Notes under the pieces: model-generated | Databases searched by the model: none | What the model saw: only the letters and a program-made list of their open reading frames with translations | What the model was told of the DNA's origin: nothing | Origin: an uncultured Flavobacteriales bacterium | GTDB taxonomy: Bacteria; Bacteroidota; Bacteroidia; Flavobacteriales; UBA1820 | Direction: 5' to 3' | DNA length: 17,617 bases | NCBI GenBank assembly: GCA_959608625.1 | Contig: CAUHQV010000045.1 | Location: 1-17,617, forward strand | Part shown: in pieces, positions 1 through 6,263 of the stretch | How the letters are laid out: every line of letters begins with the position of its first letter | How positions within the stretch are numbered: the first letter of the stretch is position 1 | Translations under genes and position numbers: made by a program

Positions 1-564
1 CGACTTGATGTATTCGGTCAGCATCGGGGTCATTTCTTTCCGGCGATCCCATTCAGCCTGGAGCAGCAGGATACAGCTCTTTTTTGTCAGGGCTGCATAG
101 TATTCGGCCCGCTGGAAATCGTCTGGCCGGGAAATGACCATTTTCAGTTCGTCTGCCCGGGCCAGGGCCTCTTCCGTGGGAGCTTTTGCCTCTTTGGGGG
201 ATACGCATATCCAGTCCCAATGCCCGGACAGGGAATGGCTTCCGGAAGTTTCCAGATGGGTCCGCAACCCCCGGGCTTGTAGCAGGGCCGTCAGTTCGTC
301 CAAGTCGTGGAGCAGGGGTTCCCCGCCGGTTACCACGGCGATAGGGGTTTGCGCAGGAATTAGCCGGACAAGCGACTGTATATCCGTCCATTGCTCTTTG
401 GCCGCTACCCAGCTCTCTTTCACATCGCACCAGGGGCACCGGACGTCGCAGCCTGCCAAACGGATGAAATAGGCCGCCTGTCCGCTGAAGCATCCTTCGC
501 CTTGCAGGGTGTAGAAGTGCTCCATAACGGGAAGCATTCGGTCTTTCGGGGTGTCCGTATTCAT
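1..564 (-). CDS. queE: 7-carboxy-7-deazaguanine synthase QueE (radical SAM), 3' end cut by window edge
   Basis: QueE is a radical SAM enzyme that contracts the ring of 6-carboxytetrahydropterin to give 7-carboxy-7-deazaguanine, in the cytoplasmic route to queuosine. The frame is open from an ATG at 564 to the left edge (188 codons seen, no stop). It carries the QueE start region HFYTLQGEG (residues 16-24), a radical SAM cluster motif CDVRCPWC with cysteines at 39, 43 and 46 in the CX3CX2C spacing, and the SAM-binding GGEP at 80-83. The first ATG is used; M10 and M14 are weaker alternatives, and no Shine-Dalgarno sequence is visible. The gene lies downstream of yebC on the same strand, but a strong terminator separates them, so it probably has its own promoter or depends on readthrough. 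Family assignment is confident; only the C-terminus is unseen. Confidence 0.9.
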   Translation of the reverse strand, partial: MNTDTPKDRMLPVMEHFYTLQGEGCFSGQAAYFIRLAGCDVRCPWCDVKESWVAAKEQWTDIQSLVRLIPAQTPIAVVTGGEPLLHDLDELTALLQARGLRTHLETSGSHSLSGHWDWICVSPKEAKAPTEEALARADELKMVISRPDDFQRAEYYAALTKKSCILLLQAEWDRRKEMTPMLTEYIKS

Positions 565-583
565 ATTTTTTCGGGTTGCGGAT

Positions 584-619
584 AAAAAACCCTCTCTAAA
601 CGAGTCCGTTCAAAGAGGG
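584..619 (-). terminator. Rho-independent terminator of yebC
   Basis: Read on the minus strand, CCCTCTTTGAACG, loop GACT and CGTTTAGAGAGGG form a 13-bp stem (with two G-T pairs), immediately followed by six T. It starts 22 bp after the yebC stop and ends 19 bp before the queE start, so it should insulate queE from yebC transcription. Confidence 0.9.
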
Positions 620-641
620 GCGGTTGTATCCGGAATATCCG

Positions 642-1349
642 TTACTGCATATTGGTGAAAACGTACTGTACGTCGTCGTCCTCTTCGAGTTTTTCGATCA
701 CCTGTTCCACATCGGCTTTTTCCTCGTCGGAGAGCTCTTTCAGGTCTACCGGTACCCGTTCGAAACCGGTGGTGATCACCGTCAGTCCGCGTTCTTCCAC
801 GGCTGTGTTCAGGGCGCCGAAATCGGCGAAAGCCCCGTATATCATCACGCCCTCTTCATCGGCGAACACTTCTTCGGCCCCGTAATCGATCAGTTCGAGT
901 TCGAGTTCTTCCACGTCCATTTCGGGTTTCTCGATCTTGAGGAAGCATTTGCGTTCGAACATGAAATCGACCGAGCCGGAAGTGCCGAGCGTGCCGCCGT
1001 ATTTATTGAAAATACTCCGGATATTGGCCACCGTGCGCACGTGGTTGTCCGTAGCTGTTTCGATCAGCACGGCGATGCCGTGGGGGGCGTATCCTTCGTA
1101 AACGATTTCCTTATAGTCCGCCTGATCCTTGCTGGTGGCTTTTTTGATGGCGCGTTCGATGTTATCCTTGGGCATGTTGGCCGCTTTGGCGTTCTGGATG
1201 GCCATACGCAGGCGCAGATTGCTCTTGGGATTGTCCCCGGACTCCTTGACGGCCATGGTGATCTCCTTGCCGATACGGGTAAAGGTCTTGCTCATGTTGG
1301 CCCAGCGTTTGAGCTTGGTAGCTTTGCGGTATTCGAATGCTCTTCCCAT
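642..1349 (-). CDS. yebC: YebC/PmpR family protein
   Basis: This is a cytoplasmic YebC/TACO1 family protein. Members have been described as DNA-binding regulators (PmpR) and as factors that act on translation; the sequence alone does not say which applies here. The 235-residue length fits the family. The N-terminus beginning MGRAFEYRKATKLKRWANM matches the usual basic start, and the conserved middle KDNIERAIKKA and YEGYAPHG segments are present. The open frame continues upstream to 1502, but the added residues do not resemble the family and would extend past the apparent promoter, so the start at 1349 is preferred. The C-terminus is very acidic (EKLEEDDDVQ). The gene is divergent from the pirin gene and followed by a strong terminator, so it is probably monocistronic. 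Confidence 0.93.
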   Translation of the reverse strand: MGRAFEYRKATKLKRWANMSKTFTRIGKEITMAVKESGDNPKSNLRLRMAIQNAKAANMPKDNIERAIKKATSKDQADYKEIVYEGYAPHGIAVLIETATDNHVRTVANIRSIFNKYGGTLGTSGSVDFMFERKCFLKIEKPEMDVEELELELIDYGAEEVFADEEGVMIYGAFADFGALNTAVEERGLTVITTGFERVPVDLKELSDEEKADVEQVIEKLEEDDDVQYVFTNMQ

Positions 1350-1394
1350 TTTATTCTTTATTCTTTGTGTAAAACGGTAACTGTGTTGATGAGT

Positions 1395-1402
1395 GCAAAG
1401 AT
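1395..1402 (-). promoter_or_regulatory. Probable -7 box for yebC
   Basis: On the minus strand the sequence TATCTTTG matches the Bacteroidota -7 consensus TAnnTTTG exactly, 45 bp upstream of the yebC start. No TTG sits at the ideal distance; the nearest is 25 bp upstream (1428-1430). This box is one reason for rejecting the longer yebC start. Confidence 0.55.
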
Positions 1403-1458
1403 AGCTAAAAATTCTTTTTCGCGCTTTCAAGGCCCGGTTTTTATGCACAGGGCGATTG

Positions 1459-1490
1459 TTTGGATTTTCGGGAAAAAATCCGTAACTTTG
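1459..1490 (+). promoter_or_regulatory. Bacteroidota-type promoter of the pirin gene
   Basis: TTTG at 1459-1462 (-33 element) and TAACTTTG at 1483-1490 (-7 element) are separated by 20 bp, an almost perfect match to the TTTG/TAnnTTTG arrangement of the primary sigma factor of Bacteroidota. The start codon is 35 bp further on. Confidence 0.8.
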
Positions 1491-1511
1491 ATAGATAACC
1501 AAACCAAAATA

Positions 1512-1517
1512 AAGGAG
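1512..1517 (+). promoter_or_regulatory. Strong Shine-Dalgarno sequence before the pirin gene
   Basis: AAGGAG lies 8 bases before the ATG at 1526. It is the clearest ribosome binding site in the window; most of the other genes here have none. Confidence 0.75.
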
Positions 1518-1525
1518 ATTTAATT

Positions 1526-2233
1526 ATGAAAACGATTATTGATAAGGCTGCTTCGAGGGGTTATTTCGACCACGGATGGCTCAAGACCCACCATACATTC
1601 AGTTTTGCCGATTATTACAATCCTTCCCGGGTGCATTTCGGTGCGCTCAGGGTGCTGAACGATGATACGGTAGCCCCTTCGAAGGGATTCGATACGCACC
1701 CCCATCAGAATATGGAGGTGATCTCCATTCCCCTTACGGGATACCTGAAGCATGGGGATAGTGTGCAGAACCAGCAGACCATTACGGTGGGCGATATACA
1801 GGTGATGAGTGCCGGAAGCGGCATTTTCCACAGCGAATACAACGGCAGCGACAAGGAACCGGTAGGCTTCCTGCAGATATGGGTGTTCCCGCGCGACAAG
1901 GATACCCCGCCGAAATACAATAATTTCGATATCCGTCCGTTGATGAAGAAGAACGAGTTCTCGCTCTTCCTTTCCCCGGACGGGGAAACCCCGGCTGCGA
2001 TCCGCCAGGATGCCTGGTTTTCGATGGGCGAACTGGACAAAGGTGTAAAGGCCAATTACAAGCTCCATCAGGAAGGCCACGGTGTGTATGTATTCGTGAT
2101 CGAAGGGAGCATCAAAGTAGCCGAAGAGACGCTTTCCCGCCGGGACGGTATCGGTATCTGGGACGTCGACGCGATCGAGGTGGAGGCTTTGGAAAAATCC
2201 AAGGTCTTGCTGATGGAAGTGCCGATGTTTTAA
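1526..2233 (+). CDS. Pirin family protein (bicupin)
   Basis: This 235-residue protein belongs to the pirin family, cytoplasmic bicupin metalloproteins. Bacterial members such as E. coli YhhW have quercetin 2,3-dioxygenase activity in vitro, but the physiological substrate is usually unknown. The N-terminal cupin has the expected metal ligands: H58 and H60 in THPHQNMEVIS, and H102 and E104 in GIFHSEYN. The characteristic RVLNDD and GFDTHPH segments are present. The C-terminal half (about 130-235) is the second, metal-free cupin. The start is fixed by a good Shine-Dalgarno sequence and a well-formed promoter. The gene is followed by a large terminator hairpin and stands alone. The true reaction cannot be inferred from this context. 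Confidence 0.92.
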   Translation: MKTIIDKAASRGYFDHGWLKTHHTFSFADYYNPSRVHFGALRVLNDDTVAPSKGFDTHPHQNMEVISIPLTGYLKHGDSVQNQQTITVGDIQVMSAGSGIFHSEYNGSDKEPVGFLQIWVFPRDKDTPPKYNNFDIRPLMKKNEFSLFLSPDGETPAAIRQDAWFSMGELDKGVKANYKLHQEGHGVYVFVIEGSIKVAEETLSRRDGIGIWDVDAIEVEALEKSKVLLMEVPMF

Positions 2234-2248
2234 GGTGAATTTTTAAAG

Positions 2249-2310
2249 AATTCCCGCAAAGACGGAACGTCGTTTTTGAACGGCGCAAAATTTTTGCGGG
2301 AATTTATTTT
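2249..2310 (+). terminator. Terminator after the pirin gene
   Basis: A perfect 12-bp inverted repeat, AATTCCCGCAAA (2249-2260) and TTTGCGGGAATT (2293-2304), is followed by a T-rich run. The 32-base loop is long and has a small internal stem (GACG/CGTC, 2261-2271). It begins 15 bp after the pirin stop codon. Confidence 0.75.
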
Positions 2311-2656
2311 TGCATTTTCTTAAGAAAAAAGCAACATTGTTTGCCGATATTTTACTAACGGGAATTACAAGTTTTTATTCCGCCTTTCCAATCGCCGGTG
2401 TATCAGGCTGGAAGTGCGGTTTTATGTAGGTAAGGTTAAATAATATTAATGAGATTCGAAAATGAAGGTGTATATGATTGTAAATCATTGTATTATTTTA
2501 AACTCAGAGAAATCTATATACAAAATATTCTTCCGAGTCAAGGGCGTTTCGGCTTTTTTTTCATCTTTTTTTCAGCCATTTTTGTCTTACCAAACGGGAA
2601 AGAAAGACCACTACGGATATAGTTTTTTACTATCCTGATTTATTAATATTTAACAA
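2311..2656 (+). other. AT-rich intergenic leader upstream of dnaA, no clear gene
   Basis: This stretch is markedly AT-rich compared with the neighbouring genes. I see no TTATCCACA-type DnaA box on either strand, so it does not look like an obvious oriC. It holds a short inverted repeat, ATGATT-gta-AATCAT (2474-2488), an imperfect hairpin of GGATATAGT with ACTATCC around T-rich loop (2615-2635), and a weak -7-like CATTTTTG (2577-2584) without a matching -33 element. A 58-codon open frame (2462-2638) is present but is probably chance. dnaA most likely has a long untranslated leader here. Confidence 0.5.
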
Positions 2657-4009
2657 ATGAAAAGAGAAACAGCTACCTCTCTTTGGAACGCTTGCCTGTC
2701 TATAGTAAAACAGGGGGTGTCACAGAAAGAATACGCTACATGGTTCGTGCCGACCAAGGGGTTGTCGATGGATGGAAAGACGCTCACCGTCGAGATTCCG
2801 GATCGTATATTCTATCAATGGATAGAACAGAACTATACCGAGGTTCTGCGCAAGGCGTTGGACAATGTGGTGGGCAGCGAAGCTCGCCTGCGCTACAGCC
2901 TTCCTAAAACCGTCCGCCCACAAGCGGAACCCAAGGCCGAATATGCGGCCCCGCAGCAGGTTCAATACGTGAAATTCTCATCGCAGCTCAATGCGACATA
3001 TACGTTCGACACGTTTATCGAAGGAAAATCCAACCAATTGGCCGTCAGTGCGGCCCGAACGATCGCGGAACGCCCCGGTAAAACTGCTTTCAACCCGATC
3101 CTTATATATGGAGGAGTGGGACTGGGAAAAACCCATCTGGCCCAGGCCGTAGGCAATGCCGTAGCGGCAGCCGACCCGTCCAAAAAGGTGCTTTACGTCC
3201 CTTCGGAAAAGTTTATCCAGCAATACGTGGATTCGTTCCGCCAGGACAAACGCAACGACTTCATCAACTTCTACCAGGGAGTGGATGTGCTTATCATCGA
3301 CGACGTACAGTTCTTCAGCGGCAAAACCGGCTCGCAGGAAGTGTTTTTCCATATATTCAACCATCTGCACCAGAACGGCCACCAGATCATCCTGACGGCC
3401 GATAAGTCGCCGGTGGATATGCGCGACATGGAAGAACGGTTGCTTTCGCGCTTCAAATGGGGATTGCAGGCCGAACTCGGCGCCCCGGATTATGAACACC
3501 GCCTGCAAATTCTCTCCGCAAAACTGGAACGCGACAATATCCGCATATCCGAGGATGTAGTATGCTATATCGCGCGAATGGTCAATACCAATGTGCGGGA
3601 ACTGGAAGGAGTGGTCAATTCCCTGTTGGCGCAGTCCGTACTGGCCCACCGGGAGATTACGATGGACTTGGCCGTTTCACTGGTAAGCCAGTTCATCCGC
3701 ACGACCAAGAAAGAGATCACGCTCGATTATATCAAGACGGTGGTTTGCCAGGCGATGAACGTGGACGTATCCTCGTTGGAGTCCAAAAGCCGCAAGCGCG
3801 ATATCGTACAGGCCCGCCAGGTGGCCATGTATTTTGCCAAATCGCTCACCAAAAACTATTCCCTCCAGCACATCGGCTCGCATATCGCCGGGCGCGACCA
3901 TTCGACGGTGCTGCATTCATGCAAAGCGGTGGCCAACCTGATGGATACCGACCGTAAATTCCGTACGATGGTGGACGAGATAAAAGGAAAAATACTGGGC
4001 TGCGCTTGA
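2657..4009 (+). CDS. dnaA: Chromosomal replication initiator protein DnaA
   Basis: DnaA binds DnaA boxes at oriC and, with ATP, melts the origin and helps load the helicase. All domains are present in 450 residues. Domain I covers about 1-85 (WNACLSIVKQ, then YATWF), followed by a short linker at about 86-112. The AAA+ domain has Walker A GGVGLGKT at 152-159, Walker B VLIIDD at 211-216, and the RLLSRFKWGL segment at 261-270 with the arginine typical of this family. The C-terminal DNA-binding domain carries the signature AGRDHSTVLH at 411-420. The start at 2657 has no Shine-Dalgarno sequence, but it gives a standard domain I. The gene is monocistronic and convergent with the menE-like gene. 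The 5' leader is unusually long. Confidence 0.98.
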   Translation: MKRETATSLWNACLSIVKQGVSQKEYATWFVPTKGLSMDGKTLTVEIPDRIFYQWIEQNYTEVLRKALDNVVGSEARLRYSLPKTVRPQAEPKAEYAAPQQVQYVKFSSQLNATYTFDTFIEGKSNQLAVSAARTIAERPGKTAFNPILIYGGVGLGKTHLAQAVGNAVAAADPSKKVLYVPSEKFIQQYVDSFRQDKRNDFINFYQGVDVLIIDDVQFFSGKTGSQEVFFHIFNHLHQNGHQIILTADKSPVDMRDMEERLLSRFKWGLQAELGAPDYEHRLQILSAKLERDNIRISEDVVCYIARMVNTNVRELEGVVNSLLAQSVLAHREITMDLAVSLVSQFIRTTKKEITLDYIKTVVCQAMNVDVSSLESKSRKRDIVQARQVAMYFAKSLTKNYSLQHIGSHIAGRDHSTVLHSCKAVANLMDTDRKFRTMVDEIKGKILGCA

Positions 4010-4010
4010 C

Positions 4011-4067
4011 ACCGCAGGCTATTCGACGCGTATTTAAGAACGAACAAAAGTTACCGCAGGCTATCGA
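4011..4067. repeat. Short direct repeat at the 3' end of the menE-like gene
   Basis: ACCGCAGGCTAT occurs at 4011-4022 and again at 4053-4064, 42 bp apart, each followed by a variant of (T)CGA. The second copy encodes the last codons of the menE-like gene on the minus strand; the first lies in the short gap after dnaA. I see no T-rich terminator in this gap; a 5-bp CTGCG/CGCAG stem (4000-4017) has no T run. Confidence 0.6.
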
Positions 4068-5142
4068 TGTAGTCTTCGGTAATTTTTTTGCGGTTTGTTT
4101 TTCCGCTGTGGGTCTGCGGGAATCGGGGAATAAAGACTGTCTCCATCGGTCGGTGGTAGGCATCCAGATGTCCGGCTATGAAATGCTCCAGCTCCGGGTA
4201 ATCTTCTTTCCGGCCTTCTACGAACAATACCTGCCGGGTACCAAGGCGGTCGTCCGGGATGCCGGCCGCAAAGAAATTGCTGGGAATAGCTTTGGAAAGG
4301 ATGGCTTCGGTGTCTTCGGGGAAGATCTTGATGCCTCCGGAATTGATTACCGTATCGGCGCGCCCGCGCCAAAGGAAACGGCGGCTGTCGAGCAGTTCGG
4401 CTACATCGCGTGTTACAACTAGGCCATTGGCTACGGCCGGGGCATCCACTACGAGCGTATCTTCGGGGGAAAGGGAAAAATTGACCCCTTCGAGGGCCGT
4501 GTAACAGGTTTCAAACCGGGGAAACAGTTCCCGTATGGCTACATGGGTAATGGTTTCCGTCATCGCATAGGACTGGTAAATGACAGTCCCGGAAAGATTC
4601 ATCGTTTTCAGTTTGTCCAAAAACCCTTCGGAAACGTTGCCGCCTCCGGCCAGGATCGTCCGCACCCGGTGCAAATCATTAATGCTTTCGTATAATTGTA
4701 AGGGGACCACCGCCGCAAAATCGAACCGTCCCTCCGTGCGTTCGAGGAAGCGGGAAGAGGGGACCGTGGCTTCCAGGTGCCATCCGGCCACCAGGGCCCG
4801 GACGATCATCATTTTTCCGGCGATGTACGACACAGGAAGGCAAAGCAGGGCCCGGACGCCTTCGGACAAACCGAACCGTTGACATGTGAGGCGGGCGCTG
4901 GTTTCCATCCGTTTCTTTTCCAGTTGAATCGGCTTGGGTTTCCCGGTAGAGCCCGAAGTATGGCAAACCAGCGTGTCGGAATCGTCCGTATACCGGCGGA
5001 TAAAGTCCAGAATGTCCGGTCCGTAAGCGGACGACTGGCCGTCCGGGGCAAAGGTTTGCAGCGCCTGCTTGCCGAAGGTTTCAATATCAGTCCCCAGCGG
5101 AACGCCGTTGAGCCGGAAGGAGGGGTGTATATCCTGTTTCAT
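4051..5142 (-). CDS. menE: ANL-family acyl-CoA ligase, probable o-succinylbenzoate-CoA ligase (MenE)
   Basis: This is a member of the adenylate-forming (ANL) superfamily and probably makes o-succinylbenzoyl-CoA in menaquinone synthesis. Visible motifs are the P-loop TSGSTGKPK (62-70), the adenine/carboxylate motif YAMTET (192-197), WRGRAD (258-263) with SGGIKIFPEDTE just after it, and the C-terminal SGKTNR with the likely catalytic lysine K348. The 363-residue length is short for ANL enzymes (often 450-550), but short MenE-like proteins are usual in Bacteroidota. It overlaps the upstream Crp/Fnr gene by ATGA (5139-5142), so the two should be translationally coupled. No other men genes lie in the window, so another aryl or acyl substrate remains possible. 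Confidence 0.75.
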   Translation of the reverse strand: MKQDIHPSFRLNGVPLGTDIETFGKQALQTFAPDGQSSAYGPDILDFIRRYTDDSDTLVCHTSGSTGKPKPIQLEKKRMETSARLTCQRFGLSEGVRALLCLPVSYIAGKMMIVRALVAGWHLEATVPSSRFLERTEGRFDFAAVVPLQLYESINDLHRVRTILAGGGNVSEGFLDKLKTMNLSGTVIYQSYAMTETITHVAIRELFPRFETCYTALEGVNFSLSPEDTLVVDAPAVANGLVVTRDVAELLDSRRFLWRGRADTVINSGGIKIFPEDTEAILSKAIPSNFFAAGIPDDRLGTRQVLFVEGRKEDYPELEHFIAGHLDAYHRPMETVFIPRFPQTHSGKTNRKKITEDYIDSLR

Positions 5143-5861
5143 TCGTTCTGGGCTATGGTAGTGAGCGTCTTTTCGTCCCGGATGGAGATATGTTTGTCGG
5201 CCAGTGAAATGATGGCTTCTTTTTTGAATTCTCCCAGGCAGCGTATCGTGCTTTCTATCGTCACTCCGGAATATTCGGCCAGGTCTTTGCGGTAGATAGG
5301 GCCTGCGATGGTATGTTCGTCCGCCAGATAACCGTAATACCTGGCCATCGAGAGCAGGCTTTCGGCGATACGGGCCCGGACGGATTTATAGGAGAGCGAG
5401 TACATCCGGTATTGGGTATTTTCTATTTCCCGGGCCAGCATCGAAAGGATCCGGCGGGCCAGCGTATTGTTGGAGCGCAGTAGGGAGAAAAAGCAGGCTT
5501 TGCTGATAGTGCAGACATCTGTCTCCGTCATGGCGGTAGCCGTAGTGGGGCTGATGTTCTCGGTGAGTACCGACTGGTAGCCTATCAAATCGCCCACCCC
5601 GGACAGGCGGACGATGTGCTCTTTGCCGGCCCGGCCGGGTATGGATACTTTTACCGTCCCACGCCGTATCAGGTAGACGTTCTGCAAAATATCCCCTTGG
5701 GAAAAGATGACGGCTTTGCGCGAAAAGCGCTGCCCTGTGCCACTTTTTTCCAACACCAGCCTTTCAGAGGGCGAAAGGTGCTTCAGGACGGTCGTATCGG
5801 GAAAACCGCAGGCCGAACATTTGCCGGGACAGGTGATATAGGAGGGGTGGATGTCGGTCAT
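5139..5861 (-). CDS. Crp/Fnr family transcription regulator with a possible Fe-S cysteine set
   Basis: This 240-residue regulator has an N-terminal cyclic-nucleotide-binding-like domain (about 25-145) and a C-terminal winged helix-turn-helix (about 165-235). The N-terminus holds C11, C15 and C18 (CPGKCSAC), and C117 in TDVCTIS falls where E. coli FNR has C122 (MVCEIPF). Together they could hold an oxygen- or NO-sensitive [4Fe-4S] cluster, although the N-terminal spacing differs from FNR. The recognition helix VTIESTIRCL keeps the E203 and R207 used by CRP and FNR to read a TGA half-site; the FNR serine between them is I206. It is the first gene of an operon with the menE-like ligase. A palindrome over its promoter suggests autoregulation. 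Signal and targets are inferred, not shown. Confidence 0.88.
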   Translation of the reverse strand: MTDIHPSYITCPGKCSACGFPDTTVLKHLSPSERLVLEKSGTGQRFSRKAVIFSQGDILQNVYLIRRGTVKVSIPGRAGKEHIVRLSGVGDLIGYQSVLTENISPTTATAMTETDVCTISKACFFSLLRSNNTLARRILSMLAREIENTQYRMYSLSYKSVRARIAESLLSMARYYGYLADEHTIAGPIYRKDLAEYSGVTIESTIRCLGEFKKEAIISLADKHISIRDEKTLTTIAQNE

Positions 5862-5874
5862 GGGAAGGCTTTTC

Positions 5875-5910
5875 TATGACAAAGATCATAATTTCTGTCG
5901 AGTCTGGCAA
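5875..5910 (-). promoter_or_regulatory. Promoter of the Crp/Fnr gene with an overlapping CRP/FNR-like palindrome
   Basis: On the minus strand, TTG (5910-5908) and GATCTTTG (5887-5880, seven of eight matches to TAnnTTTG) are exactly 20 bp apart. Overlapping the -7 box is the inverted repeat TATGA-N6-TCATA (5875-5890), which has the half-site spacing of CRP (TGTGA-N6-TCACA) and FNR (TTGAT-N4-ATCAA) operators. Binding there would block RNA polymerase, so I infer autorepression by the adjacent regulator. Confidence 0.6.
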
Positions 5911-5919
5911 CAGGAAAGA

Positions 5920-6131
5920 TTAAAACTCCTTTTATTCCGGAGCCACAATCGCCCAAAGCGTCGGTTTGCAAGCCCGGTAATTCTACGGCGGGCGGAATAC
6001 GACACAGGATGCTAAAAGCCCTCCGTAGAATTGAAGCGGGCGCAGTAAACCGTCAGCGTGGGCAAAAGCTCGTTTTCTTTGCCGCTTTCTTTTGGAGCGG
6101 CAAAAGAAAGCGGAATAAAAGGACTTTTTAA
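5920..6131. repeat. MITE-like non-coding element with inverted ends and nested hairpins
   Basis: The ends are near-perfect inverted repeats of 20 and 21 bp (5920-5939 against 6111-6131), with TCCTTTTATTCCG matched exactly and TTAA at both tips. Inside are further nested inverted pairs: GCCC/GGGC (5951-5954, 6060-6063), CGGTTT/AAACCG (5962-5967, 6047-6052), GCCCG/CGGGC (5972-5976, 6037-6041) and AATTCTACGG/CCGTAGAATT (5979-5988, 6023-6032). The 3' part holds a 13-bp stem CCGCTTTCTTTTG/CAAAAGAAAGCGG (6082-6094, 6101-6113), which shares bases with the outer arm. No protein is encoded. It fills most of the 402-bp gap between divergent genes. It could be a mobile repeat, a structured RNA, or both; I see no clear target-site duplication beyond the palindromic TTAA. 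Confidence 0.65.
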
Positions 6132-6175
6132 GTGGTAGAAAACCGTGCAAGAAAAAACGGCGGGATTTTTCTCCT

Positions 6176-6183
6176 TATATTTG
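6176..6183 (+). promoter_or_regulatory. Probable -7 box for the secreted thioredoxin-fold gene
   Basis: TATATTTG matches TAnnTTTG exactly. No TTG lies about 20 bp upstream. The start codon at 6264 would leave a leader of roughly 75 bases. Confidence 0.5.
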
Positions 6184-6263
6184 CAAAAAAGATAAAATTA
6201 CGGACGGAATGAAACTTTTTGCCGTGGCTGGGAAGTCTAAAGAGAAACATATAAACAAATACC

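Noticed and set aside
53..493. A 146-codon open frame on the minus strand within queE
   Set aside because: It is a shifted frame on the same strand as queE. The QueE frame has the radical SAM cysteines and GGEP motif; this one is arginine- and proline-rich with no domain.
642..1502. Longer yebC starting at 1502 with 51 extra residues
   Set aside because: The extension does not look like the family, contains the probable -7 box region, and reaches into the divergent pirin promoter. The start at 1349 gives the canonical MGRAFEYRK N-terminus.
624..1523. A 299-codon open frame on the plus strand opposite yebC
   Set aside because: It lies antisense to a clearly conserved gene and overlaps the terminator and promoter regions. 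Its protein has low complexity (rich in F, H and G), typical of a mirror frame.
2474..2488. A possible Crp/Fnr site (TGA-N7-TCA) upstream of dnaA
   Set aside because: The half-sites are seven bases apart rather than the six of CRP and FNR operators, so I do not link it to the regulator at 5139-5861.
2462..2638. A 58-codon open frame ending 18 bp before dnaA
   Set aside because: It has no ribosome binding site, strongly AT-biased codons unlike the neighbours, runs of phenylalanine and serine from a T-rich tract, and no recognisable feature. It could be a leader peptide, but nothing supports that over chance.
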